Part shown: one piece after another, positions 38,224-47,552 of the stretch
How the letters are laid out: the number at the start of each line of letters is the position of its first letter
How positions within the stretch are numbered: position 1 is the stretch's first letter
Assembly (NCBI GenBank): GCA_903858935.1
Contig: CAIOKO010000242.1
Coordinates: 25,876-89,875 of the forward strand
DNA from: an uncultured Schlesneria sp.
GTDB taxonomy: Bacteria > Planctomycetota > Planctomycetia > Planctomycetales > Planctomycetaceae
DNA length: 64,000 bases
Direction: 5' to 3'
Notes under the pieces: model-generated
The model's database searches: none
Seen by the model: the letters and a program-made list of their open reading frames with translations, nothing else
Told to the model about the DNA's origin: nothing
Translations under genes and position numbers: made by a program

Positions 38224-38691
38224 TCAGGATTCTTGCGTCAATACAAAATTCTGGAATCGAACTTCGTCACGTTCGGGGTCGCTGATCGTCTTGAAAAGTT
38301 CGCCTATCAGCTTGTGAAAATGTTTTTCACGCACCGAATAGAAATTGTGTTTTCCATCGCGACGAGGTTCAATCAAACCGGCGACGCGAAGCAACGCCAA
38401 ATGATGACTAACAGCAGGCTGGCTTTGGTTTAACCGGTCACACAGGGCTGAAACGTGCAGTTCCTGTTCGCGGAGCAGGTAAAGCAGGATTTTCAGTCGC
38501 GTTTCATCGGCAAGTAGCTTAAAGACCTGGACCAGGTCCCGTTCCAGTTGTTCCGACAATTCGGGGAACGAACCCGCTGACGGGACTGCCCCAAGAGATT
38601 CAATTGTTGCGATCATTTCCTTCTCACTCTCTAGTTGTGATCCTGCCTGAAAATTCGTGGATGGATCGTGATTTGTGCCTGTATTCGACAC
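38224..38691 (-). CDS. ArsR-family winged-helix transcriptional regulator
   Basis: A 155-residue DNA-binding protein. The helix-turn-helix ARSR core is at about 50-130: LADETRLKILLYLLREQELH, SALCDRLNQSQPAVSHHLALL and a wing with RRDGKHNFYSV. The metal-binding ELCVCDL of arsenic sensors is missing (only one Cys in that helix), so it is unlikely to sense arsenite; another ligand or protein partner is likely. The first 40 residues are a polar extension. Its upstream region holds no adjacent operon gene, and the divergent SDR is 640 bases away, so its target is unknown. Confidence 0.85.
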   Translation of the reverse strand: MSNTGTNHDPSTNFQAGSQLESEKEMIATIESLGAVPSAGSFPELSEQLERDLVQVFKLLADETRLKILLYLLREQELHVSALCDRLNQSQPAVSHHLALLRVAGLIEPRRDGKHNFYSVREKHFHKLIGELFKTISDPERDEVRFQNFVLTQES

Positions 38692-39336
38692 GTGGTTATC
38701 CTTAGAGTACGCCTTGAGCTTCCGTGGTGCATGAGCTTTTGAAAGCGCACCGCGAACTCGTTGACATACTTCGGGTCAATTAAAATTGAGGGTCATTCAG
38801 TAAATTAAGAACATAGCCAAACTCGATGGCCTCTGAATCCAGGCTCCGAACGGAGTCTTAAGGGGTCAGATTGCCTAAAAAAACCGCAGATTCAGACCGG
38901 CAGGACACCGAGTCCATAAACGAGCGGCACATTCCGAAGTTCATCGATAGGCAGAATCCTGGCTGATGCAGAAAGATATTGACATGATGTGAAAACAAGA
39001 CCGGAACGTGAGGCTTCAGCTTCCTGAAAAATTGTATGGAAAAAGACCAACCTCAGACGTTCTAGTATGCCGGGCTGGCTTTCAAGAGTCAACAGGTAAC
39101 ATAAATGTTACCGAATGCGGGAAACCTCTGTTTTTAATGGGGATTCGTCGTGTTTTTCGAATAGTTCACACAAATTTAAGACAAAATGAACGCGGGTCGG
39201 AAACTCAACACCTGCCACTGCAAATCGTGAACCACAAATTGCAGGATGTTTTTGTACAATTTATTAACAGCGAGCGAAGATAAACTGTTTTTGACCGCCA
39301 AGTATTTGCCGCCATATATTTTGAAGAAAGAATTTC
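38692..39336. other. Long intergenic region with an 18-bp palindrome
   Basis: 645 bases without a supported gene. It holds one perfect palindrome, GGTAACAT-AA-ATGTTACC (39095-39112). A few short open frames are present, but none has a ribosome binding site or composition I would accept. Confidence 0.4.
39095..39112. promoter_or_regulatory. Candidate operator palindrome
   Basis: GGTAACAT, AA, ATGTTACC: a perfect 8-2-8 dyad of the size bound by dimeric regulators. It lies 225 bases before the SDR gene and 404 bases before the ArsR start codon. Regulatory role is inference. Confidence 0.3.
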
Positions 39337-40101
39337 GTGTCTGACTTTGCTTCCCTATCGGGTCGAACGGCTGTCGTCACCGGGGCGTCGAGTGGAATTG
39401 GAAGGGCTATCGCACTTGAATTCGCTCGAGCCGGCGCGAGCGTCGTTATTCACTGTTCAACCTCTCGGACTGCCGCAGAAAATCTGGCGACCGAAATTCG
39501 GACTTCAGGTCAACTCGCCAGTGTCGTTCAAGCTGATTATTCTGATTTGAATGCCCTGACTTCGTTCGTCGAAGCGGCTTGGTCTGAGTACGGGAGTTTC
39601 GAGATCTGGATTAACAATGCAGGTGCCGATGTGTTGACCGGTCCCGCTGCTGACTGGAGCTACGAGCAGAAGCTAAAGCGACTTTTACAAGTCGACGTGC
39701 AAGCCAGCATGCTCGTCGCCAAAGCGGCTGGCCAACGAATGTTCGACAAGGGGAGCGGTGTGATGCTGACGATTGGCTGGGATCAGGCTGATCGCGGCAT
39801 GGAAGGAAACAGCGGCGAGCTATTTGCTGCTTCAAAGAACGCCGTAATGGGATTCAGTCGATCTCTGGCGCTCAGCCTGGCACCGCGCGTACGTGTCAAT
39901 TGCATTGCACCCGGCTGGATCAAAACGGCATGGGGCGAAATCGCCAGCGATTCCTGGCAACAGCGTGTTTTAAACGAAACTCCGCTAAATCGCTGGGGGC
40001 TACCTGAAGATATTGCAAGCGCTGCCCGATTTTTATGCAGCGACGACGCATCGTTCATCACAGGCCAGGTTGTCAATGTCAACGGTGGTGCTGTTCGCTG
40101 A
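39337..40101 (+). CDS. SDR-family protein lacking catalytic residues
   Basis: A 254-residue Rossmann-fold protein of the classical short-chain dehydrogenase family. Cofactor binding is intact: TGASSGIG (15-22), INNAG (92-96). The catalytic positions are not: alignment to FabG puts Asp120 where Asn is expected, Trp148 in LTIGWDQ in place of the Ser, and Phe163 in ELFAASK in place of the Tyr; only Lys167 remains. The reaction it carries out, if any, must differ from normal SDR chemistry. The C-terminal CIAPGWI and GQVVNVNGG are typical. The start is GTG at 39337. Neighbours give no pathway. Confidence 0.85.
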   Translation: MSDFASLSGRTAVVTGASSGIGRAIALEFARAGASVVIHCSTSRTAAENLATEIRTSGQLASVVQADYSDLNALTSFVEAAWSEYGSFEIWINNAGADVLTGPAADWSYEQKLKRLLQVDVQASMLVAKAAGQRMFDKGSGVMLTIGWDQADRGMEGNSGELFAASKNAVMGFSRSLALSLAPRVRVNCIAPGWIKTAWGEIASDSWQQRVLNETPLNRWGLPEDIASAARFLCSDDASFITGQVVNVNGGAVR

Positions 40102-40168
40102 TTATCAGGAATGGATTGCTGATGTGTGATTGACTACATTCAAGACGTCGACTTAAAGGGGATGAACG

Positions 40169-41440
40169 GTGCGTGTTTCCTGGTATCACTGGATTTTCAG
40201 GTCGCGCGGACGCACTTTTGTTTGTTTCACAATGCTCGCGATATGTTTCTGTTTGATTTGTTTTTGGGTTGATCTATGCCTTTGGGCTGCGGATGCGAAT
40301 CTCGTTGGGCGAAATCATGTTGCCGCAGCAGCGTGGGTGGAGCGAAGCCAATGGCTCCGACGTAATCCTGATGCACAAACCTGTCTGATCCAAGTGAGAA
40401 TCGCTCGGCGACGCGGCGATTTTGCTGAAGTTGAAAACAAGCTTCAACAAGCAATCAAGCTTGGTGCGCCTCGATCCCAGGTTCAGCGAGAAAACTGGAT
40501 CGCAATGGCGCAGTCCCAACAGTTCGAGGGTATGCAGTCACACTGGACAGAACTGCTTCAGGACGCACGCGATGACGAGCCTGAAATTGCGAGGTCCTAC
40601 TATGCCTGGGCGATGCTCCATCACCATTTGGATCTGGCCAGAAAAACGCTTGAGAGTTGGATTCAAGATTTTCCGCAGGACGCAGAACCTCTTTTCCTGT
40701 TGGGCCGATTCCATCAGGCAGGTCCCAACTGGGAAGAGGCTGAAAAAGCGTATCGTCGGTCACTCGCTTTGGCTCCAGAACACGATGAGTCTCGCCTGGC
40801 TTTGGCAAACACGTTGCAAGCACGGCTGAAGTCGAATGAGGCGATTCCATTGTTCGAAGCCTATCTCCAAAAGCATCCGGACGATCTGAGTGCTGTTCAG
40901 GGGCTTGCCAAATGCCTAAGCTCAAACGGTGACATTGACTCGGCCACTCAGTTGTTGCGAAGGGCGTCTGAGAACAATCCCGATGATGTTGCGATCCAAA
41001 AGGCATATGGAGAGTTATTGCTCTCGTCAGGCTCCTCGACCGACGCGGCAGACATTTTGGAAAAGGCTTACCGAGCGACTCCGGAAAATGCGAATCTGGC
41101 CAACGTTCTGGCACGTGCCTGGAAAGCTTGTGGGCGTAAATCAGATGCCGAACCGCTATTGGCATTTGTCACAGAATCGCGGCCGGAGCTTGATCAATTG
41201 CTTGTTATCGAAAAAGAGCTGCGGGCTCAGCCTGACAACTTGGAGTTGCGAATGAAGGTTGCGGCAATCACTGCAAAATATGTCTCTCGCCAGGACGGTA
41301 TTCGATGGTATCAGCAAGTTGTCAAGATTTCGCCCAGATATCTCCCTGCACACAAAGCACTCGCCGAACTCTACCGATTGATCGGTGACACGAAACTTGC
41401 CGAATACCATGGCGCGATCGCCCAGCGGGGTACTCCATGA
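40169..41440 (+). CDS. TPR-repeat membrane protein
   Basis: A 423-residue protein with an N-terminal transmembrane helix (about residues 14-40, FVCFTMLAICFCLICFWVDL) followed by many tetratricopeptide-type helical pairs up to the end, for example GRFHQAGPNWEEAEKAYRRS and YGELLLSSGSSTDAADILEK. TPR arrays serve protein-protein contact. Start is GTG at 40169 with AAAGGGGATG before it. The stop overlaps the next start (ATGA at 41437), so it is translationally coupled to the CRTAC1 protein; such TPR plus FG-GAP pairs recur in planctomycetes. Confidence 0.85.
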   Translation: MRVSWYHWIFRSRGRTFVCFTMLAICFCLICFWVDLCLWAADANLVGRNHVAAAAWVERSQWLRRNPDAQTCLIQVRIARRRGDFAEVENKLQQAIKLGAPRSQVQRENWIAMAQSQQFEGMQSHWTELLQDARDDEPEIARSYYAWAMLHHHLDLARKTLESWIQDFPQDAEPLFLLGRFHQAGPNWEEAEKAYRRSLALAPEHDESRLALANTLQARLKSNEAIPLFEAYLQKHPDDLSAVQGLAKCLSSNGDIDSATQLLRRASENNPDDVAIQKAYGELLLSSGSSTDAADILEKAYRATPENANLANVLARAWKACGRKSDAEPLLAFVTESRPELDQLLVIEKELRAQPDNLELRMKVAAITAKYVSRQDGIRWYQQVVKISPRYLPAHKALAELYRLIGDTKLAEYHGAIAQRGTP

Positions 41441-43203
41441 TGGGTCGAATCTTATTCGATCGTGGGGCATCGATAGTTCAAATAAAACGCAGGAATTTAC
41501 TGCTGATCGTCACGGTTATTGTTTTGTTCAGCGGATGCCTGAAAACTCAATCTCCTGTAAAATCTGCCAAGAATAATTCTGATTTGGCACAGGTCACTGC
41601 ATCGACACCAATCGGTATTTTGCCAGCAGAAAAAATCAAACTTGTTGATGTCGCTGCATCCAGCGGCGTGTTTTGGGTTGGCCGGAACGGCGAAGAATCC
41701 GGCCATTTTTCGATTCTTGAAACCTTCGGTGCCGGCTGCGCGATTGATGATTATGACCGGGATGACAAACTCGATTTGTTCTTTGCAGGAGGTGGAGAAT
41801 TTGGCCAGAATGAACACATCCTTCCCGTTCCGATGGCATTATACCGGCAAATTTCCGATTGGACGTTTATTTCTGTGACAGGCGATGCGCGTCTGTACCC
41901 GATTCAACATTACCATCACGGGACGTGGACCATCGATTTCGACGACGATGGATATACGGATTTGTTACTGACCGGTTGGAATGGTTTGCAGTTGTTTCAC
42001 AACCAGGGTGACGGAACATTCGCCGATGTCACGGATCAATCAGGCCTTATAGACCCTTTATGGAGTGTTGCCGCAGGGTGGGGCGACTTCAATCGGGACC
42101 AGATTCTCGATCTTTATGTTGGCCACTATGTTGACTGGTCATTCCAGAATAATCCCACATGCATCGACTCCAAAACCGGACTCAGAAACCCTTGTGATCC
42201 GAATCGATTTCACGGCCTGCCCTGCACGCTTTTTTTAGGGAATGGAGACGGAACTTTTCGTGACGCCAGCACGGATCTCGGTGTTCACGAAGTTGGTAAG
42301 GCCCTCGGTGTTGTGATCGTCGATCTCAACCTGGATGGGCAGTCAGACATTTATGTTGCCAATGACGCCGTTCCAAATCAGCTTTACCTGTCTCAGTCGT
42401 CGGGCAAATACAAAGAGGTCGGTATCGAGTGTGGTGTTGCCTTGGGGGAGTCTGGCTCTTCAGATGCCAGTATGGGTGTTGATGTCGCAGATCTCGACGG
42501 CGACGGAAAGCTGGATCTCTGGGTGGCGAATTACGAGGACCAGACGTTCGCACTTTATCGTAATCTTGGAAACGATGCTTTCACTCATGCCAGCCGGTCC
42601 CTGGGCATCACGGCTGTCGGATCATACGCAGTCGGTTTTGGGACGGTCATTTTTGATGCCGATGGAGATGGATATTCGGATATTTTCTGCGCCAACGGCC
42701 ATGTTTGGGCACCCCATACCAGCCCCGATCGTCGACAATTTCCCTACCTTTTCCTGAATGATCGCGGCAAAAAATTCCAAAATATCGCGCCGCAAGTTGG
42801 TGGTTATCTAGCCCAGAGACATCTCGGTCGGGGAACTGCGGTCGGTGATCTGGATGGTAACGGAACGCTGGATCTCGTTGTCACTCATACCAACGAACCC
42901 GCTGCAATCTTGCGGAACACCACCACCATCGCAAATTGGTTATCAGTACGACTGATCGGTCGAACGAGCCCTCGGTCTGCGATTGGTTCTCGAGTGACAA
43001 TCAGGGCAGGGGGGCACGAGCAAATCGGCATCGTGAAAGGCGGGGCAAGCTATATCTCGACGAGCGATCGAGCAATGCTATTCGGACTCGGTGACGCCAC
43101 CTCGGTAGATTTGATCATGGTGGAATGGCCATCGGGACAAACAACAGTATTGAAACAGGTGGCGAGCGATCAACAGTTAACAGTGATTGAAGCGAAACAA
43201 TAG
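41437..43203 (+). CDS. CRTAC1-type FG-GAP / ASPIC-UnbV lipoprotein
   Basis: A 588-residue protein with a lipoprotein signal (LLLIVTVIVLFSGC, lipobox Cys near residue 34). The core is a beta-propeller of FG-GAP-like repeats with calcium-binding DxDxDG loops, such as DDYDRDDKLDLFFAG, DFDDDGYTDLLLTG, DLDGDGKLDLWVAN and DADGDGYSDIFCAN, and a C-terminal ASPIC/UnbV domain (SVRLIGRTSPRSAIGSRV). It would sit on the outer face of a membrane. It overlaps the TPR gene by four bases, so the two probably form a unit. Confidence 0.9.
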   Translation: MMGRILFDRGASIVQIKRRNLLLIVTVIVLFSGCLKTQSPVKSAKNNSDLAQVTASTPIGILPAEKIKLVDVAASSGVFWVGRNGEESGHFSILETFGAGCAIDDYDRDDKLDLFFAGGGEFGQNEHILPVPMALYRQISDWTFISVTGDARLYPIQHYHHGTWTIDFDDDGYTDLLLTGWNGLQLFHNQGDGTFADVTDQSGLIDPLWSVAAGWGDFNRDQILDLYVGHYVDWSFQNNPTCIDSKTGLRNPCDPNRFHGLPCTLFLGNGDGTFRDASTDLGVHEVGKALGVVIVDLNLDGQSDIYVANDAVPNQLYLSQSSGKYKEVGIECGVALGESGSSDASMGVDVADLDGDGKLDLWVANYEDQTFALYRNLGNDAFTHASRSLGITAVGSYAVGFGTVIFDADGDGYSDIFCANGHVWAPHTSPDRRQFPYLFLNDRGKKFQNIAPQVGGYLAQRHLGRGTAVGDLDGNGTLDLVVTHTNEPAAILRNTTTIANWLSVRLIGRTSPRSAIGSRVTIRAGGHEQIGIVKGGASYISTSDRAMLFGLGDATSVDLIMVEWPSGQTTVLKQVASDQQLTVIEAKQ

Positions 43204-43365
43204 AACACTTTGGCAAGTTTTTGTGACGTCACCGCAGATTACAGCCCGCCGCAAAAATCAGTTGTCACTTTCGTCCCACAACAATCTGGTCATTGTACGT
43301 TGGAAAAATGGGGTCGGTGATGTATCGGTCTGCGAGCGACCACGATAAGTTGCAGCTTTATCAAA

Positions 43366-43797
43366 TCAGCGAACTTCAAGCGGAATCACAAGTGTTTCGC
43401 CGTCAATGTTGATGCTCAGTTGCCCATCAATTTCTTTTTTGGCAAAAAGTGCTGGCCCAGATGGCGTGACTAAAGCGTCATCGTCTACGACGAGATCGAT
43501 CTTCTGATTTTTTCCGATCGTAAGATAACCTGACTCGGGCATCGAATCCCATGGCCCATAAGGTTTCCCGCCGTTGTCCTTCGGATCTTTATAAAAGTAA
43601 AACGAGATCTCGGCCTTAATCGGCTGTTCGGTAACCTTCTTATGAACGACTTCGATAACGCCTCGGTCGTCGCGTAACAGAATCATTTCGCCACCGTGGG
43701 GCGCTGGGTCGCCGGGGTCAAGTTCACGAAGTCCACCTCCGCAGCCGATCAGGAGTCCGAGGAAACAGGCGAGACTGATCCGAGTAGAAATTCGCAT
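43366..43797 (-). CDS. Small lipoprotein
   Basis: A 143-residue protein with a lipoprotein signal peptide (SLACFLGLLIGC, lipid-attachment Cys19). The rest is hydrophilic, with no motif I recognise. The frame starts at 43839, but the ATG at 43797 puts the signal at the N-terminus. It is on the same strand as the DUF1559 gene at 43963, in which order DUF1559 comes first, with a hairpin between. Confidence 0.7.
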   Translation of the reverse strand: MRISTRISLACFLGLLIGCGGGLRELDPGDPAPHGGEMILLRDDRGVIEVVHKKVTEQPIKAEISFYFYKDPKDNGGKPYGPWDSMPESGYLTIGKNQKIDLVVDDDALVTPSGPALFAKKEIDGQLSINIDGETLVIPLEVR

Positions 43798-43898
43798 TTT
43801 TGAAGGTCGATCTCGATAATTGAATAAACCGGCTATCAAATTTCATCTAACTTTCGTTGCTTGTGCAGTACAAACGAAAGCGATCTTCTTTACAACGG

Positions 43899-43929
43899 AA
43901 AGCCCGTCAGGAAACCCTGACGGGCTTTT
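43899..43929. terminator. Hairpin after DUF1559 gene
   Basis: A perfect 13-bp stem (AAAGCCCGTCAGG with its complement at 43916-43928) with AAAC loop. A TTTT run follows on the plus strand; the minus strand has only a short T run, so termination of the minus-strand DUF1559 gene is likely but weaker. Confidence 0.65.
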
Positions 43930-43962
43930 ACATAATGAATCTCTTATGTACAGATTCAGGGA

Positions 43963-45090
43963 TTAGAAATCGCCAAGGACTTCGCCACCCGCGCGGGTCG
44001 AGAGCTTCTGGTATAAGCCAAGTGTCGCGGTACCGTTAGCGAGATATGTCCCCGACTTGTTCCAAGGAGCCGTTGCTGTTACGGTCGTGAATACGGTTCC
44101 GTCAGGAAACACATCGCCAAAGCTATCTTTGCTGCTGCCAGTAATAGCCCAAGTATCAATACTATTGCTGATAAATCGAACCGATCCATCGCACAGCAAA
44201 AACTGAGCACCACCGATATGCAGGCTTGCCGCAGCGGTTGGGTCGTAGTAGGAGGTTGCGCTTGCCGGCAGATTTAAGCTGTTTCCTGCTCCCAAGTTAA
44301 CCGGATACATCGACGAGAAGAGCGTATCGTACCAGCGAGCAGACTGCCAGCAACCGTCTGAGAGCGAATAGGCTGGGTCAACCAGGTTCAAAATGCGTTT
44401 ACTGTGTTCACCCATCAGGAACGTGTTGCTCGTCCCGTCGGTGATGTCTCGAAGCTTCACCGAACTGTCGTTGTAGATTGTCCCATTGAACTGTTGCAGT
44501 ACGCTTGGCATCATCAAGTTTGAAAAACCGAACGTAAAAGTACCTGCGTTTCCTGCATAGCTGGTGAAATTCTGGGTTGCCCCGGCTGGTGGAGGGAAAA
44601 ACGTCGCCTGGAAACTCCAGCCTGGTGAAACGCCGGTTGCCGAAGATCGGGTTTGCGGAATCAAAATGGCGGAGTTATCCGTGTCTGTCGGGCAAACCAA
44701 AGCCTTCATTGGAATTGCGCCGAGGAAAATATTGCTGACATCCCCGGCATATGTGTTAAAGTTGACTTGATTGTAAGCGGGTGCCTGATCCATGTATGGC
44801 ATCAAACGGACGAAAACACTGAAGTTTTCGGGGTACGTTGACCAGACGGTTGGGTTCCAGCCGGGGTTTCCAGAGTACGAACCACCTGGAATACACCCGA
44901 AAGTTCCTTCGTAATTCATCACCGCAAGCCCGAGTTGCTTGAGGTTGTTTTTACATTGAGTTCGTCGGGCCGCCTCACGAGCCTGTTGAACGGCTGGCAA
45001 TAACAAAGCGATCAAGACCGCGATGATCGCGATCACCACCAGCAACTCAATCAGTGTGAAACCGGACTTGCGTCGATTTTGCTTCGACAT
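43963..45090 (-). CDS. DUF1559 pseudopilin-like protein
   Basis: A 375-residue protein of the planctomycete DUF1559 family. The prepilin-type N-terminus ([14 protein letters not shown], then [18 protein letters not shown]) is cleaved and N-methylated by a type IV prepilin peptidase, and the helix anchors it in the membrane or a pseudopilus. The C-terminus ends in the family motif [23 protein letters not shown] stands nine bases before the ATG. The family is present in dozens of copies in these genomes; assembly into fibres is inferred from the pilin signal. Confidence 0.92.
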   Translation of the reverse strand: MSKQNRRKSGFTLIELLVVIAIIAVLIALLLPAVQQAREAARRTQCKNNLKQLGLAVMNYEGTFGCIPGGSYSGNPGWNPTVWSTYPENFSVFVRLMPYMDQAPAYNQVNFNTYAGDVSNIFLGAIPMKALVCPTDTDNSAILIPQTRSSATGVSPGWSFQATFFPPPAGATQNFTSYAGNAGTFTFGFSNLMMPSVLQQFNGTIYNDSSVKLRDITDGTSNTFLMGEHSKRILNLVDPAYSLSDGCWQSARWYDTLFSSMYPVNLGAGNSLNLPASATSYYDPTAAASLHIGGAQFLLCDGSVRFISNSIDTWAITGSSKDSFGDVFPDGTVFTTVTATAPWNKSGTYLANGTATLGLYQKLSTRAGGEVLGDF

Positions 45091-45856
45091 GGACTAACCT
45101 CCAGAAAGACTCAACTCAAAAACAAACCGCCGCAAGGAACATAACCCTGCCGAATTGAACGTAGTGTATTGCCTAACATGAATGTCCGATGAATAGACGA
45201 TGAAAATATGAAGAATCCCCAATCGTCAGTAGATTTGATGGAATTGGCAGATTTAGCAACCGCTAACAACGCTAAAACAAGAGGCTTTGTGGCAATCCGA
45301 AATCAAGCAAGCCTCCCTTCTGAAACACGGGCAAAATATGATGAAGATTAAGTGGGGCGGCGACTCGCTTGAAGTAAGATAATGGCCCCGGGGTCTTCGT
45401 TGAAATGTCGTTTTAACAAAAGTGTTTGGGTTTATTTATCTGCCATGTTTGAGCGGCTTTGCTGGCCGGGTCTCGAAGGTCTCATGTAATTGATTTCATT
45501 CAAACGGGTGACTCAATCCTTGCGACAGTTTCGTTGTTCCTTGCATGACATAATGGGACTGTTGAGCCCGCTTCCCGGCTCTCACGCGGATTTGCGATCG
45601 GTTAAAATGGTAGGAATTGGCAATCTATACCGGCAATGTCGACTTGAACGGATCGTAGGGTTCGAATGTACGAATTTGTGGAGTCAAGCCGAAACAAATC
45701 AGAGGATCTGATAGCGCAGAGGATGGTGCCAACTGCTTATTAAAATTCTCAGTGAAAACCGGACGAATCGCGGTCCCCTCGACAATCTTGCCACGCGATT
45801 AAAAGAAACTTGAGAATGCAAAGTCTTGTATCAGATTCACTGAAGGATGACGGATC
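45091..45856. other. Long intergenic region, no gene seen
   Basis: About 770 bases between divergent genes. I looked for tRNA, small ORFs with binding sites, hairpins and repeats and found nothing I can support; a 73-codon frame (45490-45711) has no good start signal. Confidence 0.35.
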
Positions 45857-46669
45857 ATGCCTGAAGTTCTCGCTCCTGTCAGAATTCACGAAGCGGTCTG
45901 GTACTCATTCGTGAGTTTGCTGGTTCTGTTCGGCTTCAGCGTCCATGCCGCTGATCGGGCGAAGCCCGATAGCGCCCTGTTGTCTCAGATTGAAGAGATT
46001 CCCTGGCCTTCGAAAGAGGCGAAAGTATCGCCACCGAAAGAGCCAAAAGGTCTTGTAAACGTTGAGAAGACATCTGTTGAAAACGTGGTTCCTGCAAGTT
46101 CGGCCTCGGTAAGCGAAGCAGAAACGGGCAGGGCAGAGCAGTCGGACAAGAAGAATGCTGCCGGAAGGCAGCAACCTCGAAAACCGCTACGCGCGATTAA
46201 TGCGTCGATTCAAACACCCGAAGGTGATCTGCCGGGGATGAAGCATGTCGACGATGACCCTGAACTGGGGATTGTCGATCCTTTCTCGAACGGACAGTGC
46301 CGACCCTGGGCTTATAGCTGCTATCAGTGGGAAGCTCCTGCCACCAGGCATTTGCCATTACTGTTCGAAGAACCCAACCTGGAACGACTTGGGCATACCT
46401 ACGGCTTTTGTGACGTCGGTTTATGCGACGAACCCCCTCGAGGTGGAGAGCGGATTCAACCAATAATCTCGATGGCCCACTTTATCGGGCGAATCCCCGT
46501 CATTCCGTATATGGCCGGTGTTCATCCGCTGACCGAACCGATCTACACGTTAGGTGCAGATCGGCCGGGAAGCCCCGTTCCATACCGAAAATACCTGCCA
46601 CATTGCAGCCTTCGAGGCGCAATTTATCAGGCCGGTTTCATGGTCGGTACCGCGTTCATAATCCCTTAA
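45857..46669 (+). CDS. Exported hypothetical protein
   Basis: A 270-residue protein with a signal peptide (YSFVSLLVLFGFSVHA). A low-complexity Lys/Ser/Glu-rich segment fills about 55-115. The rest includes CYQWEAPATRHLPLLFEEPN and LERLGHTYGFCDV, then an aromatic, Pro-rich end. I have a faint memory of this signature in planctomycete exported proteins, but no function. ATG at 45857 has a weak GGA before it. It converges on the isomerase gene with 9 bases between. Confidence 0.65.
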   Translation: MPEVLAPVRIHEAVWYSFVSLLVLFGFSVHAADRAKPDSALLSQIEEIPWPSKEAKVSPPKEPKGLVNVEKTSVENVVPASSASVSEAETGRAEQSDKKNAAGRQQPRKPLRAINASIQTPEGDLPGMKHVDDDPELGIVDPFSNGQCRPWAYSCYQWEAPATRHLPLLFEEPNLERLGHTYGFCDVGLCDEPPRGGERIQPIISMAHFIGRIPVIPYMAGVHPLTEPIYTLGADRPGSPVPYRKYLPHCSLRGAIYQAGFMVGTAFIIP

Positions 46670-46678
46670 TGGCCCGAT

Positions 46679-47521
46679 TCAATCCGCCATCATCTTCTTC
46701 ATGAACGCCAGTGACTGCTTTGCCAGGTATTCTTCTGTGGGAAACATCCGCCGCCAGACCTTGGTGGCTGCGGCGAGTGCTGGTAGTGCCAGTCCGAAGG
46801 CTTCAACCATCAGCCAGCCGTCGTATTTCAGCTCTTTGAGTGTCTTAAACGTTGTCGCCCAATCGACATGCCCCTCACCAGGGGTCGAGCGATCGTTTTC
46901 CGAAATGTGAACATGAACGACCTGATCCCAGCAACTTCTCATCGCAGCCGCCAAGTCCTTTTCTTCGATGTTCGCGTGGAACGTGTCATACATCATCTTG
47001 AGATTGGGATGATTGGCTTCGCGACAGAACCGGGCATCGTCAGCAGCGTTGGTTAGAAAATAGCATTCAAATCGATTGAGGTATTCGCAGACCAGTGTGA
47101 CGTTGTTTTTCTGAGCGTGATCCGCCGCTTTCGTCAGGACGTCAAGCCCTCGTTGCCACTCATCGGCGGTTGGACCCGACCCACTGAAAGTCCCCAGCGC
47201 CGAATGGATCGGACCGCAAAGGTGAGTCGCTCCGGCGGCGGCAACCGCATCGATCGCCATCTTCAATCGAGTCAGTGCGGCGTCTCTGACTGCCTTATCG
47301 GGCGAAATCGGGTTGTCGGCATCGGAGCAGACCGTAACCGCTGTTCGTTCGAGGCCGATTTCACTCAGCTTTTTGCCGAGCCGGGAAAATTTCGCCAGAT
47401 CGAGATCGAAGACTGGCAGTTCCACGCCGTCAAAGCCCCAGTGCTTCAGGCTCTCGAGGATTCCATAATGCTCTTCGGTCACGTCTGACGTCCAAAGCAG
47501 CATGTTCATTCCATATTTCAT
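46679..47521 (-). CDS. Sugar phosphate isomerase/epimerase (TIM barrel)
   Basis: A 280-residue xylose-isomerase-like barrel, AP-endonuclease-2 superfamily. It resembles D-psicose/tagatose 3-epimerases: metal and catalytic residues appear in the LVCEYLNRFE block (Glu), MMYDTFHANIEE (Asp, His), HVHISENDRSTPGEGHVDW (His) and YDGWLMVEAFG (Glu). It would isomerise or epimerise a sugar or sugar acid in the cytoplasm; exact substrate unknown. AGAGGA lies about ten bases before the ATG at 47521; the 32 residues upstream in the open frame are not part of the family and would overlap the next gene. Confidence 0.85.
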   Translation of the reverse strand: MKYGMNMLLWTSDVTEEHYGILESLKHWGFDGVELPVFDLDLAKFSRLGKKLSEIGLERTAVTVCSDADNPISPDKAVRDAALTRLKMAIDAVAAAGATHLCGPIHSALGTFSGSGPTADEWQRGLDVLTKAADHAQKNNVTLVCEYLNRFECYFLTNAADDARFCREANHPNLKMMYDTFHANIEEKDLAAAMRSCWDQVVHVHISENDRSTPGEGHVDWATTFKTLKELKYDGWLMVEAFGLALPALAAATKVWRRMFPTEEYLAKQSLAFMKKMMAD

Positions 47522-47552
47522 GGCCAGCAATCCTCTCTTGAACGATGGGTTA

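Noticed and set aside
39008..39283. 91-codon frame in the spacer before the SDR gene
   Set aside because: No ribosome binding site and no recognisable domain; it also spans the palindrome.
45091..45856. Possible tRNA suggested by GGTTCGAATG near 45660
   Set aside because: The rest of a cloverleaf (acceptor and anticodon stems) cannot be formed around it.
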